Shown piece after piece: positions 56,467 to 64,000 of a DNA stretch of 64,000 nucleotides (position 1 is the stretch's first letter; the number at the start of each line of letters is the position of its first letter). The stretch comes from Marinobacter bryozoorum (lineage in GTDB: Bacteria; Pseudomonadota; Gammaproteobacteria; Pseudomonadales; Oleiphilaceae). The position numbers were made by a program, and so were the translations under genes. The stretch lies in assembly GCF_023156245.1 (NCBI RefSeq), contig NZ_JAKZAH010000017.1:29574-93573 (forward strand). The letters are read 5' to 3'. The notes beneath the pieces were generated by a model that was not told the DNA's origin, made no database searches, and saw nothing but the letters and a program-made list of their open reading frames with translations.

Positions 56467-57315
56467 GTGGCAAATGCCTCGCCCTTGAAACCGCGCTCCA
56501 AAAGGGTACTCCCGGGCTTTGGGTTAAGCCTGGGAGTCTCCCTGTTGTTTATCAGCCTGGTGTTGCTGCTGCCCCTGACCGGGCTGGTGGCCGAGACCGC
56601 AGGCATGACCTGGAGCCAGTTCTGGTTTGTGATCAGCGACCCACGAGTCGTCGAATCCTACAAGATCACCCTGTGGACCGCTTTCCTCGCATCACTGTTC
56701 AACGGCGCCTTTGGTTTGCTGCTGGCCTGGGTATTGGTGCGCTATGAGTTCCCCGGCAAGCGGCTGATCGATGCCATGGTGGACCTGCCCTTCGCGCTGC
56801 CAACCGCCGTGGCGGGCATTACCCTGGCGACACTTTTCTCCGCTTCCGGCTGGTACGGCCAGTGGCTTGAGGCCGTGGGGATCAGCGTTGCTTACACTCC
56901 GGTTGGAATCATCATCGCCATGGCCTTTACCAGCATTCCGTTTGTCGTGCGCACGGTACAGCCGGTACTGGAGGCAATGCCCCCTGAAGATGAGGAAGCC
57001 GCCATTACCCTCGGCGCAGGGGATGGGCGCGTGTTCCGTAAGGTGATCTTCCCTTCACTCTGGCCTGCGTTGCTGACCGGTATTGCACTGTCTTTCACAC
57101 GCAGCCTCGGCGAGTTCGGAGCGGTGATCTTTATTGCCGGCAATACCCCCTACGAGACGGAGGTCACCAGCCTGATGCTGTTTGTGCGCCTGCAGGAGTT
57201 TGACTATGCCGCAGCCAGCGCCATTGCTTCGGTGGTCCTGCTGGTATCCTTGGTGCTGCTCTTTGCCATCAACCTCTGGCAGGGGCGTTATCTGCGCCGC
57301 CTGCACGGGAAGTAA
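56467..57315 (+). CDS. cysT: sulfate ABC transporter permease CysT (CysU)
   Basis: A 282-residue inner-membrane permease with six helices. LPFALPTAVAGITLATLFS and the EAA-type coupling loop EEAAITLGAGDGRVFRKVIFP are visible. GTG start with AGGA at 8 bp. Forms the translocation pore with CysW. Confidence 0.95.
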   Translation: MANASPLKPRSKRVLPGFGLSLGVSLLFISLVLLLPLTGLVAETAGMTWSQFWFVISDPRVVESYKITLWTAFLASLFNGAFGLLLAWVLVRYEFPGKRLIDAMVDLPFALPTAVAGITLATLFSASGWYGQWLEAVGISVAYTPVGIIIAMAFTSIPFVVRTVQPVLEAMPPEDEEAAITLGAGDGRVFRKVIFPSLWPALLTGIALSFTRSLGEFGAVIFIAGNTPYETEVTSLMLFVRLQEFDYAAASAIASVVLLVSLVLLFAINLWQGRYLRRLHGK

Positions 57316-57321
57316 ACCGCC

Positions 57322-58185
57322 ATGAAATATCAGTCTCATCATCGGGTCGGTGACCAGCCCTGGCTTCGTCGTGTGCTTATCCTGACGGCGGTTACGCTGG
57401 CAGCCCTGCTGCTGGCCATCCCGCTGCTACTGATCTTCACCCAGGCCTTCAGTGCCGGCTGGGATGCGCTGGTCAGCAATATCGGCGACCGGTATACGCT
57501 GCATGCCATCGGTTTGACCCTGTTCGTTGCGCTGCTCACCGTGCCCCTGAACCTGGTGTTCGGCACGGCCCTGGCCTGGCTGGTAACCCGTTTCCGGTTT
57601 CCCGGGCGGAAACTGCTGATCACCCTGATTGACGTACCCTTTGCCGTATCGCCGGTAGTCGCGGGTCTGCTCTACCTGCTGCTCTATGGACGCAATGGGT
57701 GGCTCGGCAGTTGGCTGGCCGACTATGACGTGCAACTGATGTTCTCCTGGCCCGGCATAGTGATGGTCACCATCTTCGTGACTTGTCCGTTCGTGGCGCG
57801 GGAGCTGATCCCGCTGATGCAACAACAGGGTACGGAGGAAGAAGAAGCCGCCGTCACCCTGGGCGCCTCGGGCTGGCGACTTTTCCGGCGGGTGACCCTG
57901 CCCAACATCAAGTGGGCGCTGATCTATGGCGTGGTGCTGACCAACGCACGCGCCGTCGGTGAGTTTGGCGCCGTTTCAGTTGTTAGCGGAAATATTCGCG
58001 GAAAAACCAATACGTTACCGCTGCATGTTGAACTACTTTATCAGGATTACAACATTGCGGGTGCATTCGCCGCTGCTTCGTTGCTGGCGGCCATCGCCAT
58101 ACTGACCCTGGCCATCAAAGGCGTGGCGGAGTGGCGACAGGCCCAGCTGCTGGCCCGTGAACCCGCAGACAGGAATCCCCAATGA
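57322..58185 (+). CDS. cysW: sulfate ABC transporter permease CysW
   Basis: A 287-residue permease paralogous to CysT; six helices, DVPFAVSPVVAGLLYLLLYG and the coupling loop EEEAAVTLGASGWRLFRRVTLP. Six bp after cysT; its stop overlaps the cysA start (ATGA). Confidence 0.95.
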   Translation: MKYQSHHRVGDQPWLRRVLILTAVTLAALLLAIPLLLIFTQAFSAGWDALVSNIGDRYTLHAIGLTLFVALLTVPLNLVFGTALAWLVTRFRFPGRKLLITLIDVPFAVSPVVAGLLYLLLYGRNGWLGSWLADYDVQLMFSWPGIVMVTIFVTCPFVARELIPLMQQQGTEEEEAAVTLGASGWRLFRRVTLPNIKWALIYGVVLTNARAVGEFGAVSVVSGNIRGKTNTLPLHVELLYQDYNIAGAFAAASLLAAIAILTLAIKGVAEWRQAQLLAREPADRNPQ

Positions 58186-59273
58186 GCATCAAGATCGAAC
58201 ACCTGAACAAGACCTTTGGCAGTTTCCGGGCCCTGCGGGATATATCCCTGGATATTCCGGATGGCAAACTGACCGCCCTGCTCGGCCCCTCGGGCTCCGG
58301 CAAGACAACCTTGCTACGGATCATTGCCGGGCTGGAAAACGCCTCTGACGGCCGTATCCTGTTTGGTGAGCGAGACATCAGCCGCCTGCCGGTCAAAGAG
58401 CGCAACGTGGGCTTTGTCTTCCAGCACTATGCCCTATTCCGCCACATGACGGTGGCGCAGAATATCGCTTTCGGCCCCGAGTCATTGCCCAAGGCCCAAC
58501 GCCCCCCGAAAGCCGAGATCCGCAAGACCGTGACACGTTTGCTGGAAATGATCCAGCTACCGGAGCTGGCCAACCGTTACCCGGCCCAGCTTTCAGGCGG
58601 CCAGAAACAGCGCGTCGCCCTGGCGAGGGCCCTCGCCACCCGTCCGGATATTCTCTTACTGGATGAGCCGTTCGGCGCACTGGATGCCCGGGTGCGAAAG
58701 GACTTGCGCCGCTGGTTGCGGGGGCTGCATGACGAGTTCCATTTTACCAGCGTGTTCGTCACCCACGACCAGGAAGAGGCCCTGGAACTATCAGACCAGG
58801 TCGTGGTGATGAGCCAGGGCCAGGTGGAACAGGTAGACTCGCCTACCCGGCTGTATGCCAGCCCGGCCAGTCGTTTCGTGTTCGATTTCCTGGGGCATGT
58901 GAACATTATCTCTGGCAGCGTCACGGACGGCTGGCTGCAGCAGGGAAACGCCCGGGTTTCGCTGCCGGGGGTGTCGGTATCAGGCGACGCCCAGCTCTAT
59001 CTGCGCCCCCACGAGGTGCGGCTGTCGGTGGAGCCAGGTGACCGGGCCTGCCTGCCCTTTACCATCGAAGCCATTAACCTGATCGGTGCCGAGGTTCGGG
59101 TTGAACTGAAACCAGATGGCTGGGCCTGCGACGACATATGGGAGGTGGGTATCTCCCACGGTGAGTTCAGCCGCTGGCAACCGGCACGGGGCGACCGCTG
59201 CTTCGTCACGCCGGATATCGGTCACCTGTTCCGCAACGGCGATAACCGGCCCGAGACGGTCGCCTGGACCTGA
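58182..59273 (+). CDS. cysA: sulfate/thiosulfate ABC transporter ATP-binding protein
   Basis: A 363-residue ABC ATPase: Walker A GPSGSGKTTLLRI, Q-loop VFQHYALFRHM, signature LSGGQKQRVALARAL, Walker B ILLLDEPFGALD, H-loop VTHD, and a C-terminal regulatory TOBE domain (about 240-355). Powers CysTW import of sulfate. The 4-bp overlap with cysW shows coupled translation. Confidence 0.96.
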   Translation: MSIKIEHLNKTFGSFRALRDISLDIPDGKLTALLGPSGSGKTTLLRIIAGLENASDGRILFGERDISRLPVKERNVGFVFQHYALFRHMTVAQNIAFGPESLPKAQRPPKAEIRKTVTRLLEMIQLPELANRYPAQLSGGQKQRVALARALATRPDILLLDEPFGALDARVRKDLRRWLRGLHDEFHFTSVFVTHDQEEALELSDQVVVMSQGQVEQVDSPTRLYASPASRFVFDFLGHVNIISGSVTDGWLQQGNARVSLPGVSVSGDAQLYLRPHEVRLSVEPGDRACLPFTIEAINLIGAEVRVELKPDGWACDDIWEVGISHGEFSRWQPARGDRCFVTPDIGHLFRNGDNRPETVAWT

Positions 59274-59298
59274 ATTGGCCTCCGGCCGGTAACACTAC

Positions 59299-60192
59299 TC
59301 AGGCGGCGACCCGCTCCCGACCGAACCAGGCAGAGCCGGAATAGATGGCCAGCGCCACCCAGATCATCACAAAGCTGAACAGCTTGCCCGGGCTCAGGGG
59401 CTCATCAAACACGAACAGGGCCAGCAGGAACTGGATGGATGGGGTGATATACATCAGCAACCCCACGGTCGCCAGCCGCAACCGCCGGGTTGCACCGGCA
59501 AAGAACAGCAGGGGAATAGCCGTCACTGCCCCGCTGGAAAGCAGTAACAGCGCGGTACCGGGGCTGTCCGTGAAATGGGACGCCCCGCTCTGCTCCAGAA
59601 ACGCCAGTGCCAACAACCCCAGTGGAAGCAGCAACAGGGTTTCCACAAAGAGCCCGGAAAGCCCATCCAGGACCACCTTTTTGCGAAACAGCCCGTAACT
59701 GCCAAAGCTGAATGCCAGCACCAGGGTGATCCAGGGCACGAAGCCCAACAGGAACAGTTGGAACAGGATCGCCAGGGTCGCGATCACCACCGCCACCGCC
59801 TGCATTCGGGTGATGGTTTCACGCAGCACGATAAGGCCCATGGCGACATTCACCAGGGGGGTCAGGAAATAACCCAGGCTGGCCTGCAGCACATGGCGGG
59901 TTTCCACCGCGTAGATGTATACCCCCCAGTTGATTGCGATGAACACCGCACAGGCAAGCACATAACCCAGTTCCTTGGGGCGCACCAGCGCGTCCTTTAC
60001 CGGCTGCCAGCGGCGCAACAGGGAAATGACAAACACCAGGAAAACACAGGACCAGATCACCCGGTGAATCAGTACCTCGAACGCAGGTACCCCCTCAAAA
60101 AGGGCAAAGTACAGCGGAAAGCTACCCCACAGGCAATAGGCCGATAAGCCGAAGGCTACCCCTTTGCCAGTTTCGCGCGCATCTTGTTCCAT
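59299..60192 (-). CDS. rarD: EamA-family permease RarD
   Basis: A 297-residue ten-helix transporter of the drug/metabolite superfamily, RarD branch (GVAFGLSAYCLWGSFPLYFAL; INWGVYIYAVETRHVLQASLGYFLTPL). Substrate unknown; RarD was named for chloramphenicol sensitivity. ATG 60192 with AGGAA is used; longer upstream frame is not conserved. Convergent with cysA. Confidence 0.93.
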   Translation of the reverse strand: MEQDARETGKGVAFGLSAYCLWGSFPLYFALFEGVPAFEVLIHRVIWSCVFLVFVISLLRRWQPVKDALVRPKELGYVLACAVFIAINWGVYIYAVETRHVLQASLGYFLTPLVNVAMGLIVLRETITRMQAVAVVIATLAILFQLFLLGFVPWITLVLAFSFGSYGLFRKKVVLDGLSGLFVETLLLLPLGLLALAFLEQSGASHFTDSPGTALLLLSSGAVTAIPLLFFAGATRRLRLATVGLLMYITPSIQFLLALFVFDEPLSPGKLFSFVMIWVALAIYSGSAWFGRERVAA

Positions 60193-60327
60193 AGGTTCCT
60201 CATCAGCAGAATTGAGAATGTAACACAGGAGCCACTCCGTGGCGCGCGTGACGAACCGGTACTGACTGGCGTCCGGTCGCAAGCTGGTTCACTATAGACA
60301 GACATTCACGGATCAGGACGTCTAGCT

Positions 60328-60507
60328 ATGCCAACGATCGGCTGGGTATTCCTCCTGCTGGCTATCGCCCTGGTGGTGGGCAGCCTGCTGATGCTCAAAG
60401 ATTCCGCCAATATGCCCATCTCGAAAGAGAAAATGGCCCGCATCAAGAAGCGCAAGGCGGAAGTGGAAGCGCAGGAGAAGAAAGAAAAAGAAGATGATAA
60501 CTGGTGA
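60328..60507 (+). CDS. DUF2897 family small membrane protein
   Basis: A 59-residue protein found by direct reading: ATG 60328, one N-terminal membrane helix (IGWVFLLLAIALVVGSLLML), then a highly charged Lys/Glu tail (EKMARIKKRKAEVEAQEKKE). This is the DUF2897 pattern seen in marine gammaproteobacteria. Function unknown. Its stop and that of the convergent App1 gene together form TGATCA. Confidence 0.82.
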   Translation: MPTIGWVFLLLAIALVVGSLLMLKDSANMPISKEKMARIKKRKAEVEAQEKKEKEDDNW

Positions 60508-61623
60508 TCAGGCCGCGCTTTCTGACACGCTGTCACGAACCGCTTCAATCACCTCAGCACAAATCAGACCCTGACCGGCGGCATGCTCCGCCAGCACCTG
60601 GTTGTCGTCGCTAAGCACCAGTTCGCAGCCGGCCGCACGAGCTTCGTCTGCCAACCTGGCGATAGCTTCGGAGCGCTGGGGGTCTGCACTCACATCCCGG
60701 ATGTAAATGGCCAGTACTCGGTCGGGGTGCTCTCGCAGGATGCGTGCATAGGTCTCCGGGTCATGTTGTCCTGAATCCCCTACCAGAACAAATTTCAGCT
60801 CGCCGTAAAGCCCCATGACATGGCGGATAGCATCCAGCTTGTGATCGCGCGCGCGACGGGGAAGAATACTGCCCCGCTTCATGCCCCACTCCCGCAGGAC
60901 CAGGATTGGACCGTTAGGTATGCGGTGCATGCGAAACATCTCCACCAGGACCTGATAGATACTCCAGGGTCCCCGGGACACATAGATCAGAGGATTGCCC
61001 TGGTTGCCGGAAGGCCCATCATGGAACCCCCGGTACAGCGCCGGCACCCCTGGAAAGATCACCCGGCTGTCAGCACCCTGGGCAAAAAGGCGCCACATCA
61101 TCTTCAGGGTATTGGCCACACCGGTGTAGACCACCGTGTCGTCGATGTCGCTGATGACGCCGTAACCGGTCCTATGGGTCGGAGTAAAGAACTCCCCGGT
61201 GGTCGTTGCCCGCTCATCCGTAGGGCGATCGAGTGACAGTTCCACTGAGTGCCACTCTACATCCGAAGGCATTGCTCCGAGATCCATATCAACCCGGAAG
61301 AACCCATGGCGATCCGTCTCGACAACCGCTGTGGTGCCCTTGTAGCGCACCCGGACCTGGGCACCCGCGATCGGCTTGCGCAACAGCCGGCGCAGCAAGT
61401 CGATCAGGTCACGCCACAAACGGTCCTCTCGCATCGTTGCGCCGAACCCCGGTTGCCTGAAAACCCGTCCCATCAGGAAAACCCGGTGGGACGATCCATA
61501 ACCACGGTAGGACTGGATGAATAGTCCGCCACGGCCATTGTCGCCCTTTACCGGTGCCGCCAAGACATGCAGCCCCCGGCGCATGGACACCAGGAAACGA
61601 CGGAAACGTTGTCGAACGGGCAT
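60508..61623 (-). CDS. App1-family phosphatase (DUF2183)
   Basis: A 371-residue protein; N-terminal beta-rich region (about 40-150), then a HAD-like phosphatase domain with GVISDIDDTVVYTGV (DxDxT nucleophile, about residue 163) and VLVGDSGQHDPETY. Yeast App1 is a phosphatidate phosphatase; bacterial substrates are untested. Starts at ATG 61623. Confidence 0.9.
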   Translation of the reverse strand: MPVRQRFRRFLVSMRRGLHVLAAPVKGDNGRGGLFIQSYRGYGSSHRVFLMGRVFRQPGFGATMREDRLWRDLIDLLRRLLRKPIAGAQVRVRYKGTTAVVETDRHGFFRVDMDLGAMPSDVEWHSVELSLDRPTDERATTTGEFFTPTHRTGYGVISDIDDTVVYTGVANTLKMMWRLFAQGADSRVIFPGVPALYRGFHDGPSGNQGNPLIYVSRGPWSIYQVLVEMFRMHRIPNGPILVLREWGMKRGSILPRRARDHKLDAIRHVMGLYGELKFVLVGDSGQHDPETYARILREHPDRVLAIYIRDVSADPQRSEAIARLADEARAAGCELVLSDDNQVLAEHAAGQGLICAEVIEAVRDSVSESAA

Positions 61624-61724
61624 TCAGTTCTCCACAGCAGGCACACCTGCCCGGGAAACGTGACCGGCCAGGAAGGCTTTACCGGCATTATAGCCACCCG
61701 GGTAATGAATCACAGGGACACCGT

Positions 61725-62489
61725 TCAGATCGCTGTGTAGCCACCATCCACCGGAAGCGCAACGCCGGTGGTGAAACCTGCGCCCTCAGAACACAGATAG
61801 AGCACCGCCTGGGCGATCTCATCTGCCTGGCCCAGCCGGCCGATGGGGTGCATGTTCATAGCGCCCTCCCGCTTACGGGGATCCGCCTCGGCAGCACGAC
61901 GGAACATATCGGTATCAATCACCGCCGGGCACACCGCATTCACCCGTATACCCTTGCGCGCATACTCCACCGCTGCCGACTTTGTCAGCCCGATGACGGC
62001 ATGTTTACTGGCGCTGTACACCGCCATTTTCGGGGCGGCGCCAAGGCCTGCGACCGAGGCTGTATTGACGATCGCACCACCGCCTGGCTGCTTCAGCATG
62101 GCTTCGATCTCGTGCTTCATACACAGCCAGACGCCCTTCACGTTGACATCCATCAGCCGGTCGAAGTTCTCCTCGCTGCCATCCGCCAGCCTGGAGTCTT
62201 CCACATCAATACCGGCGTTGTTGAAGGCGCAGTCCAGGCGGCCATGGGCATCAATAATACGCTGGACCAGCCTCTGCACGTCGGACGCCTTGCTGACGTC
62301 ACAGGCGATGAACATGGCCTCACCGCCCTGCTCTGCGATATCGGCGGCAACCGCCTGACCCGCCTGCTCAGCCACGTCGCTGACCACCACCTTTGCACCC
62401 TCCGCCGCAAAGGCCCGGGCTGTCGCCTCACCAATACCGGCCGCGCCACCCGTCACCAGTACTACCTTGTCGGAAAACCTTGTTGTCAT
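61725..62489 (-). CDS. SDR-family oxidoreductase
   Basis: A 254-residue classical SDR: TGGAAGIGEA (TGxxxGxG), NNAG, catalytic Ser in NTASVAG, YSASK (YxxxK), and C-terminal PVDGGYTAI. NAD preference is suggested by Asp after the second strand (VVSDVAE). Specific substrate unknown. ATG 62489 with GGAG at 9 bp. The 211-bp upstream gap holds the terminator of the next SDR gene. Confidence 0.92.
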   Translation of the reverse strand: MTTRFSDKVVLVTGGAAGIGEATARAFAAEGAKVVVSDVAEQAGQAVAADIAEQGGEAMFIACDVSKASDVQRLVQRIIDAHGRLDCAFNNAGIDVEDSRLADGSEENFDRLMDVNVKGVWLCMKHEIEAMLKQPGGGAIVNTASVAGLGAAPKMAVYSASKHAVIGLTKSAAVEYARKGIRVNAVCPAVIDTDMFRRAAEADPRKREGAMNMHPIGRLGQADEIAQAVLYLCSEGAGFTTGVALPVDGGYTAI

Positions 62490-62645
62490 TGTCGTTTGCT
62501 CCGGAAGTTTGAGGAAACACCCGATACTACGAGGCAAGCGACAGGATGGGAACTGAATCAGGCTTATTCAGTGAAATTAATGGTGTCGATAACAGACGAA
62601 ATCCGCGCTACCGGATACTCAAAGGCAGCCTGGACCAGACCTTTC

Positions 62646-62680
62646 AAAAAAAGCAGGCGACCTATAGTCAACCTGCCTTT
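62646..62680 (-). terminator. rho-independent terminator after the second SDR gene
   Basis: AAAGGCAGG / CCTGCTTTTTTT stem on the minus strand with a run of seven T, about 20-50 bp past the stop at 62700. Strong by eye. Confidence 0.88.
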
Positions 62681-62699
62681 GCGGAGGGCGAGGTATGAG

Positions 62700-63398
62700 T
62701 TACTTGATAGCGGGCGTAGGGCGAATGAGGATTTCGTTTACATCCACATGGGCCGGTTGCGCCAGGGCATAGGTGACGGCGCGGGCAATATCAACGGGTT
62801 CCAGTGCGTTGTCCGGGCGTTCATCGAAGAATGGCGTATCCACCATCCCCGGCTCGATCAGGGTCACACGGACGCCGCTCCCACGGATTTCCTCGCGCAC
62901 ACCGTAACCAATTGCCGAGACGGCCCACTTCGTGGCGCTGTACATAGAACCAGGAATAGTAACACGGCCCGCTGCTGAGCCGGTGATCAGGATATGGCCG
63001 CGGGATTCTTTCAGGGCCGGCAAGCACACCTGCAGGGTAATGCCCACACCGAGAACATTGGTCAGGATCATATCCTTCCATACCTCGGGGTCTGCGCCGC
63101 TGAAGCCACCGGGCTCACCACCCCGGCCGGCATTGGCAAACACCGCATCGATTCGCCCGAACGCCGCCAGGGCCTTATCGACCATGGCTTTCTGGTCGCT
63201 GACAGACTGCACGTCGCAGGCCGTGATAGCCACCCGGTCTTTCCCGCCCAGCTCCTGCTGCAGGGCCCTGAGCTTGTCCTCCGAGCGGGCTGCCAGCATC
63301 AGCCGGTAACCATCAGCCGAGGCGGCCCGGGCCGTTTCGGCGCCGATACCGGAGGACGCACCGGTAATCAACAATACAGGATTGTTGGAATCTGCCAT
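62700..63398 (-). CDS. SDR-family oxidoreductase (YdfG/3-hydroxy acid dehydrogenase-like)
   Basis: A 232-residue SDR: TGASSGIGAETARA, AARSEDKL (Arg after the second strand, suggesting NADP), ANAGRGG, Ser in ITGSAAG, YSATK (YxxxK). RBS AGGAG at 6 bp before ATG 63398. Substrate unknown. Not co-transcribed with the other SDR, as a terminator separates them. Confidence 0.9.
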   Translation of the reverse strand: MADSNNPVLLITGASSGIGAETARAASADGYRLMLAARSEDKLRALQQELGGKDRVAITACDVQSVSDQKAMVDKALAAFGRIDAVFANAGRGGEPGGFSGADPEVWKDMILTNVLGVGITLQVCLPALKESRGHILITGSAAGRVTIPGSMYSATKWAVSAIGYGVREEIRGSGVRVTLIEPGMVDTPFFDERPDNALEPVDIARAVTYALAQPAHVDVNEILIRPTPAIK

Positions 63399-63480
63399 GA
63401 ACTATCTCCTTAATCGTTTGGGTACAACCAGAAACTTGCGCACACGCCACTCTCGATGACCAGGCGCAGATCGCCGGCTA

Positions 63481-63975
63481 TTATCCGCGACCTGCTACCA
63501 GTGTAATCGCCAGCACCAGTGGGGTTACCACAGCGGCGACTACGTTCCAGCCCATGGCTTTCTCGAAGGCCGCAGGCTGCTCCCCACGACGGCGCGCGCC
63601 CATCCAGGCCAAGGCACCGCCGCCGAGCGGCAGTAGCGCCAGTAATGTTAGCCCGGGCAACCCCATCGCTGCCACACCCACCAGCACCAGGAGAGCCACT
63701 AACCCCAGCTGAACTCCATAGACCTGTGTACTGAACCGGCGCCCGTAAACAATCGGCAAATGGCGGCGCCCAACCTGCCTGTCGGCCTCAATGTCGGGAT
63801 ACTGATTGAGCAGTAAAAGGTTATTCGCGAGGAAGAACGGTATCAGTGAAGCAAAGGCCGACACCAGACTGTACTCGCCGGTGAGCACAAAGTGAGTACC
63901 CATGACCATCAGCGGTCCAAAGGCTAGGAGTCTGCGCGGCAGGAGACACCTTCTGGCATAATGCGTAAAAATTCT
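63481..63975 (-). pseudogene. UbiA-family prenyltransferase, 5'-truncated remnant
   Basis: C-terminal half of a UbiA/MenA-like membrane prenyltransferase: GPLMVMGTHFVLTGEYS, the second Asp-rich motif region NQYPDIEADRQVGRRHLP, then three to four helices and a normal C-terminus. The family is about 290 residues with a first NDxxDxxxD motif; here the frame opens only after TGA (63978-63976) and the first internal ATG at 63909 leaves 142 residues. The N-terminal half is absent within the window, so enzyme activity is unlikely. A plus-strand gene seems to begin where the missing half should be. Confidence 0.75.
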
Positions 63976-63993
63976 TCATCACCGGAGAATCTG

Positions 63994-64000
63994 ATGGGAA
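63994..64000 (+). CDS. start of an unidentified plus-strand gene (partial)
   Basis: ATGGGA at 63994 is preceded by GGAG at 6 bp and, further up, by TGG-CATAAT (63957-63962), an extended -10-like element. Only two codons fall in the window, so identity cannot be judged. Confidence 0.45.

Noticed and set aside
61554..62978. 474-codon open frame on the plus strand
   Set aside because: Runs antisense through two SDR genes and the terminator between them.

Overview
The window (about 60% G+C, densely packed, almost entirely bacterial housekeeping and conserved accessory genes) looks like a chromosome segment of a marine gammaproteobacterium. Gene content and order (leuCDB with a divergent LysR gene, exeA-gspB, mlaA, a PA3286-like ketoacyl synthase, ffs upstream of dnaX, PrsK/PrsR, sulfate ABC operon, DUF2897) point to the Marinobacter lineage. 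That assignment is by recognition, not by a database search. I see no phage, transposase, CRISPR array, rRNA or tRNA gene.

Layout. 1-3.1 kb: leucine operon leuC-leuD-leuB (minus; leuB runs off the edge) with a divergent LysR regulator; their 364-bp intergenic region holds an LTTR-type dyad and a long palindromic repeat-like element. 4.2-15.2 kb: a long minus-strand series: DUF58 and TgpA-type transglutaminase, holB, pilZ, alpha/beta hydrolase, DUF4892 protein, patatin phospholipase, prmB, aroC, and an MFS transporter that appears to use an ATT start codon. 15.3-19.4 kb: pabB, thrH, cysH and the sulfur regulator cysB. 19.5-26.4 kb: dinG, gspB and exeA overlapping or nearly so, then mlaA and a KAS III-like synthase. 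26.6-32.3 kb: hrpA and fadD. 32.3-37.7 kb: an intergenic small-RNA candidate, a CoxE-like VWA protein plus MoxR/CoxD-like AAA+ ATPase, and a membrane VWA protein with a long acidic tail. 37.3-43.1 kb: a tightly packed DNA/RNA maintenance block: rnd, ycgL, ycgN, a small membrane protein, recR, ybaB, dnaX and the 4.5S SRP RNA. 43.1-50.3 kb: 2OG oxygenase, hexose-6-phosphate mutarotase, acyltransferase, a degenerate epimerase, and the PrsK/PrsR two-component system. 50.4-55.3 kb: prpD, lytic transglycosylase, host-attachment family protein, DUF2855 and TetR. 55.4-59.3 kb: sulfate uptake operon sbp-cysT-cysW-cysA, which functionally joins cysH and cysB. 59.3-64 kb: rarD, DUF2897, App1 phosphatase, two SDRs and a 5'-truncated UbiA-family prenyltransferase remnant at the edge.

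Nothing here is an obvious new defence or mobile system. The parts most worth a second look are the GGA-rich intergenic RNA candidate at about 32.65-32.80 kb, the acyltransferase-degenerate epimerase-PrsK-PrsR cluster, the orphan CoxD/CoxE-like pair with its VWA neighbour, the ATT start of the MFS gene, the palindromic repeat upstream of leuC, and the decayed prenyltransferase.
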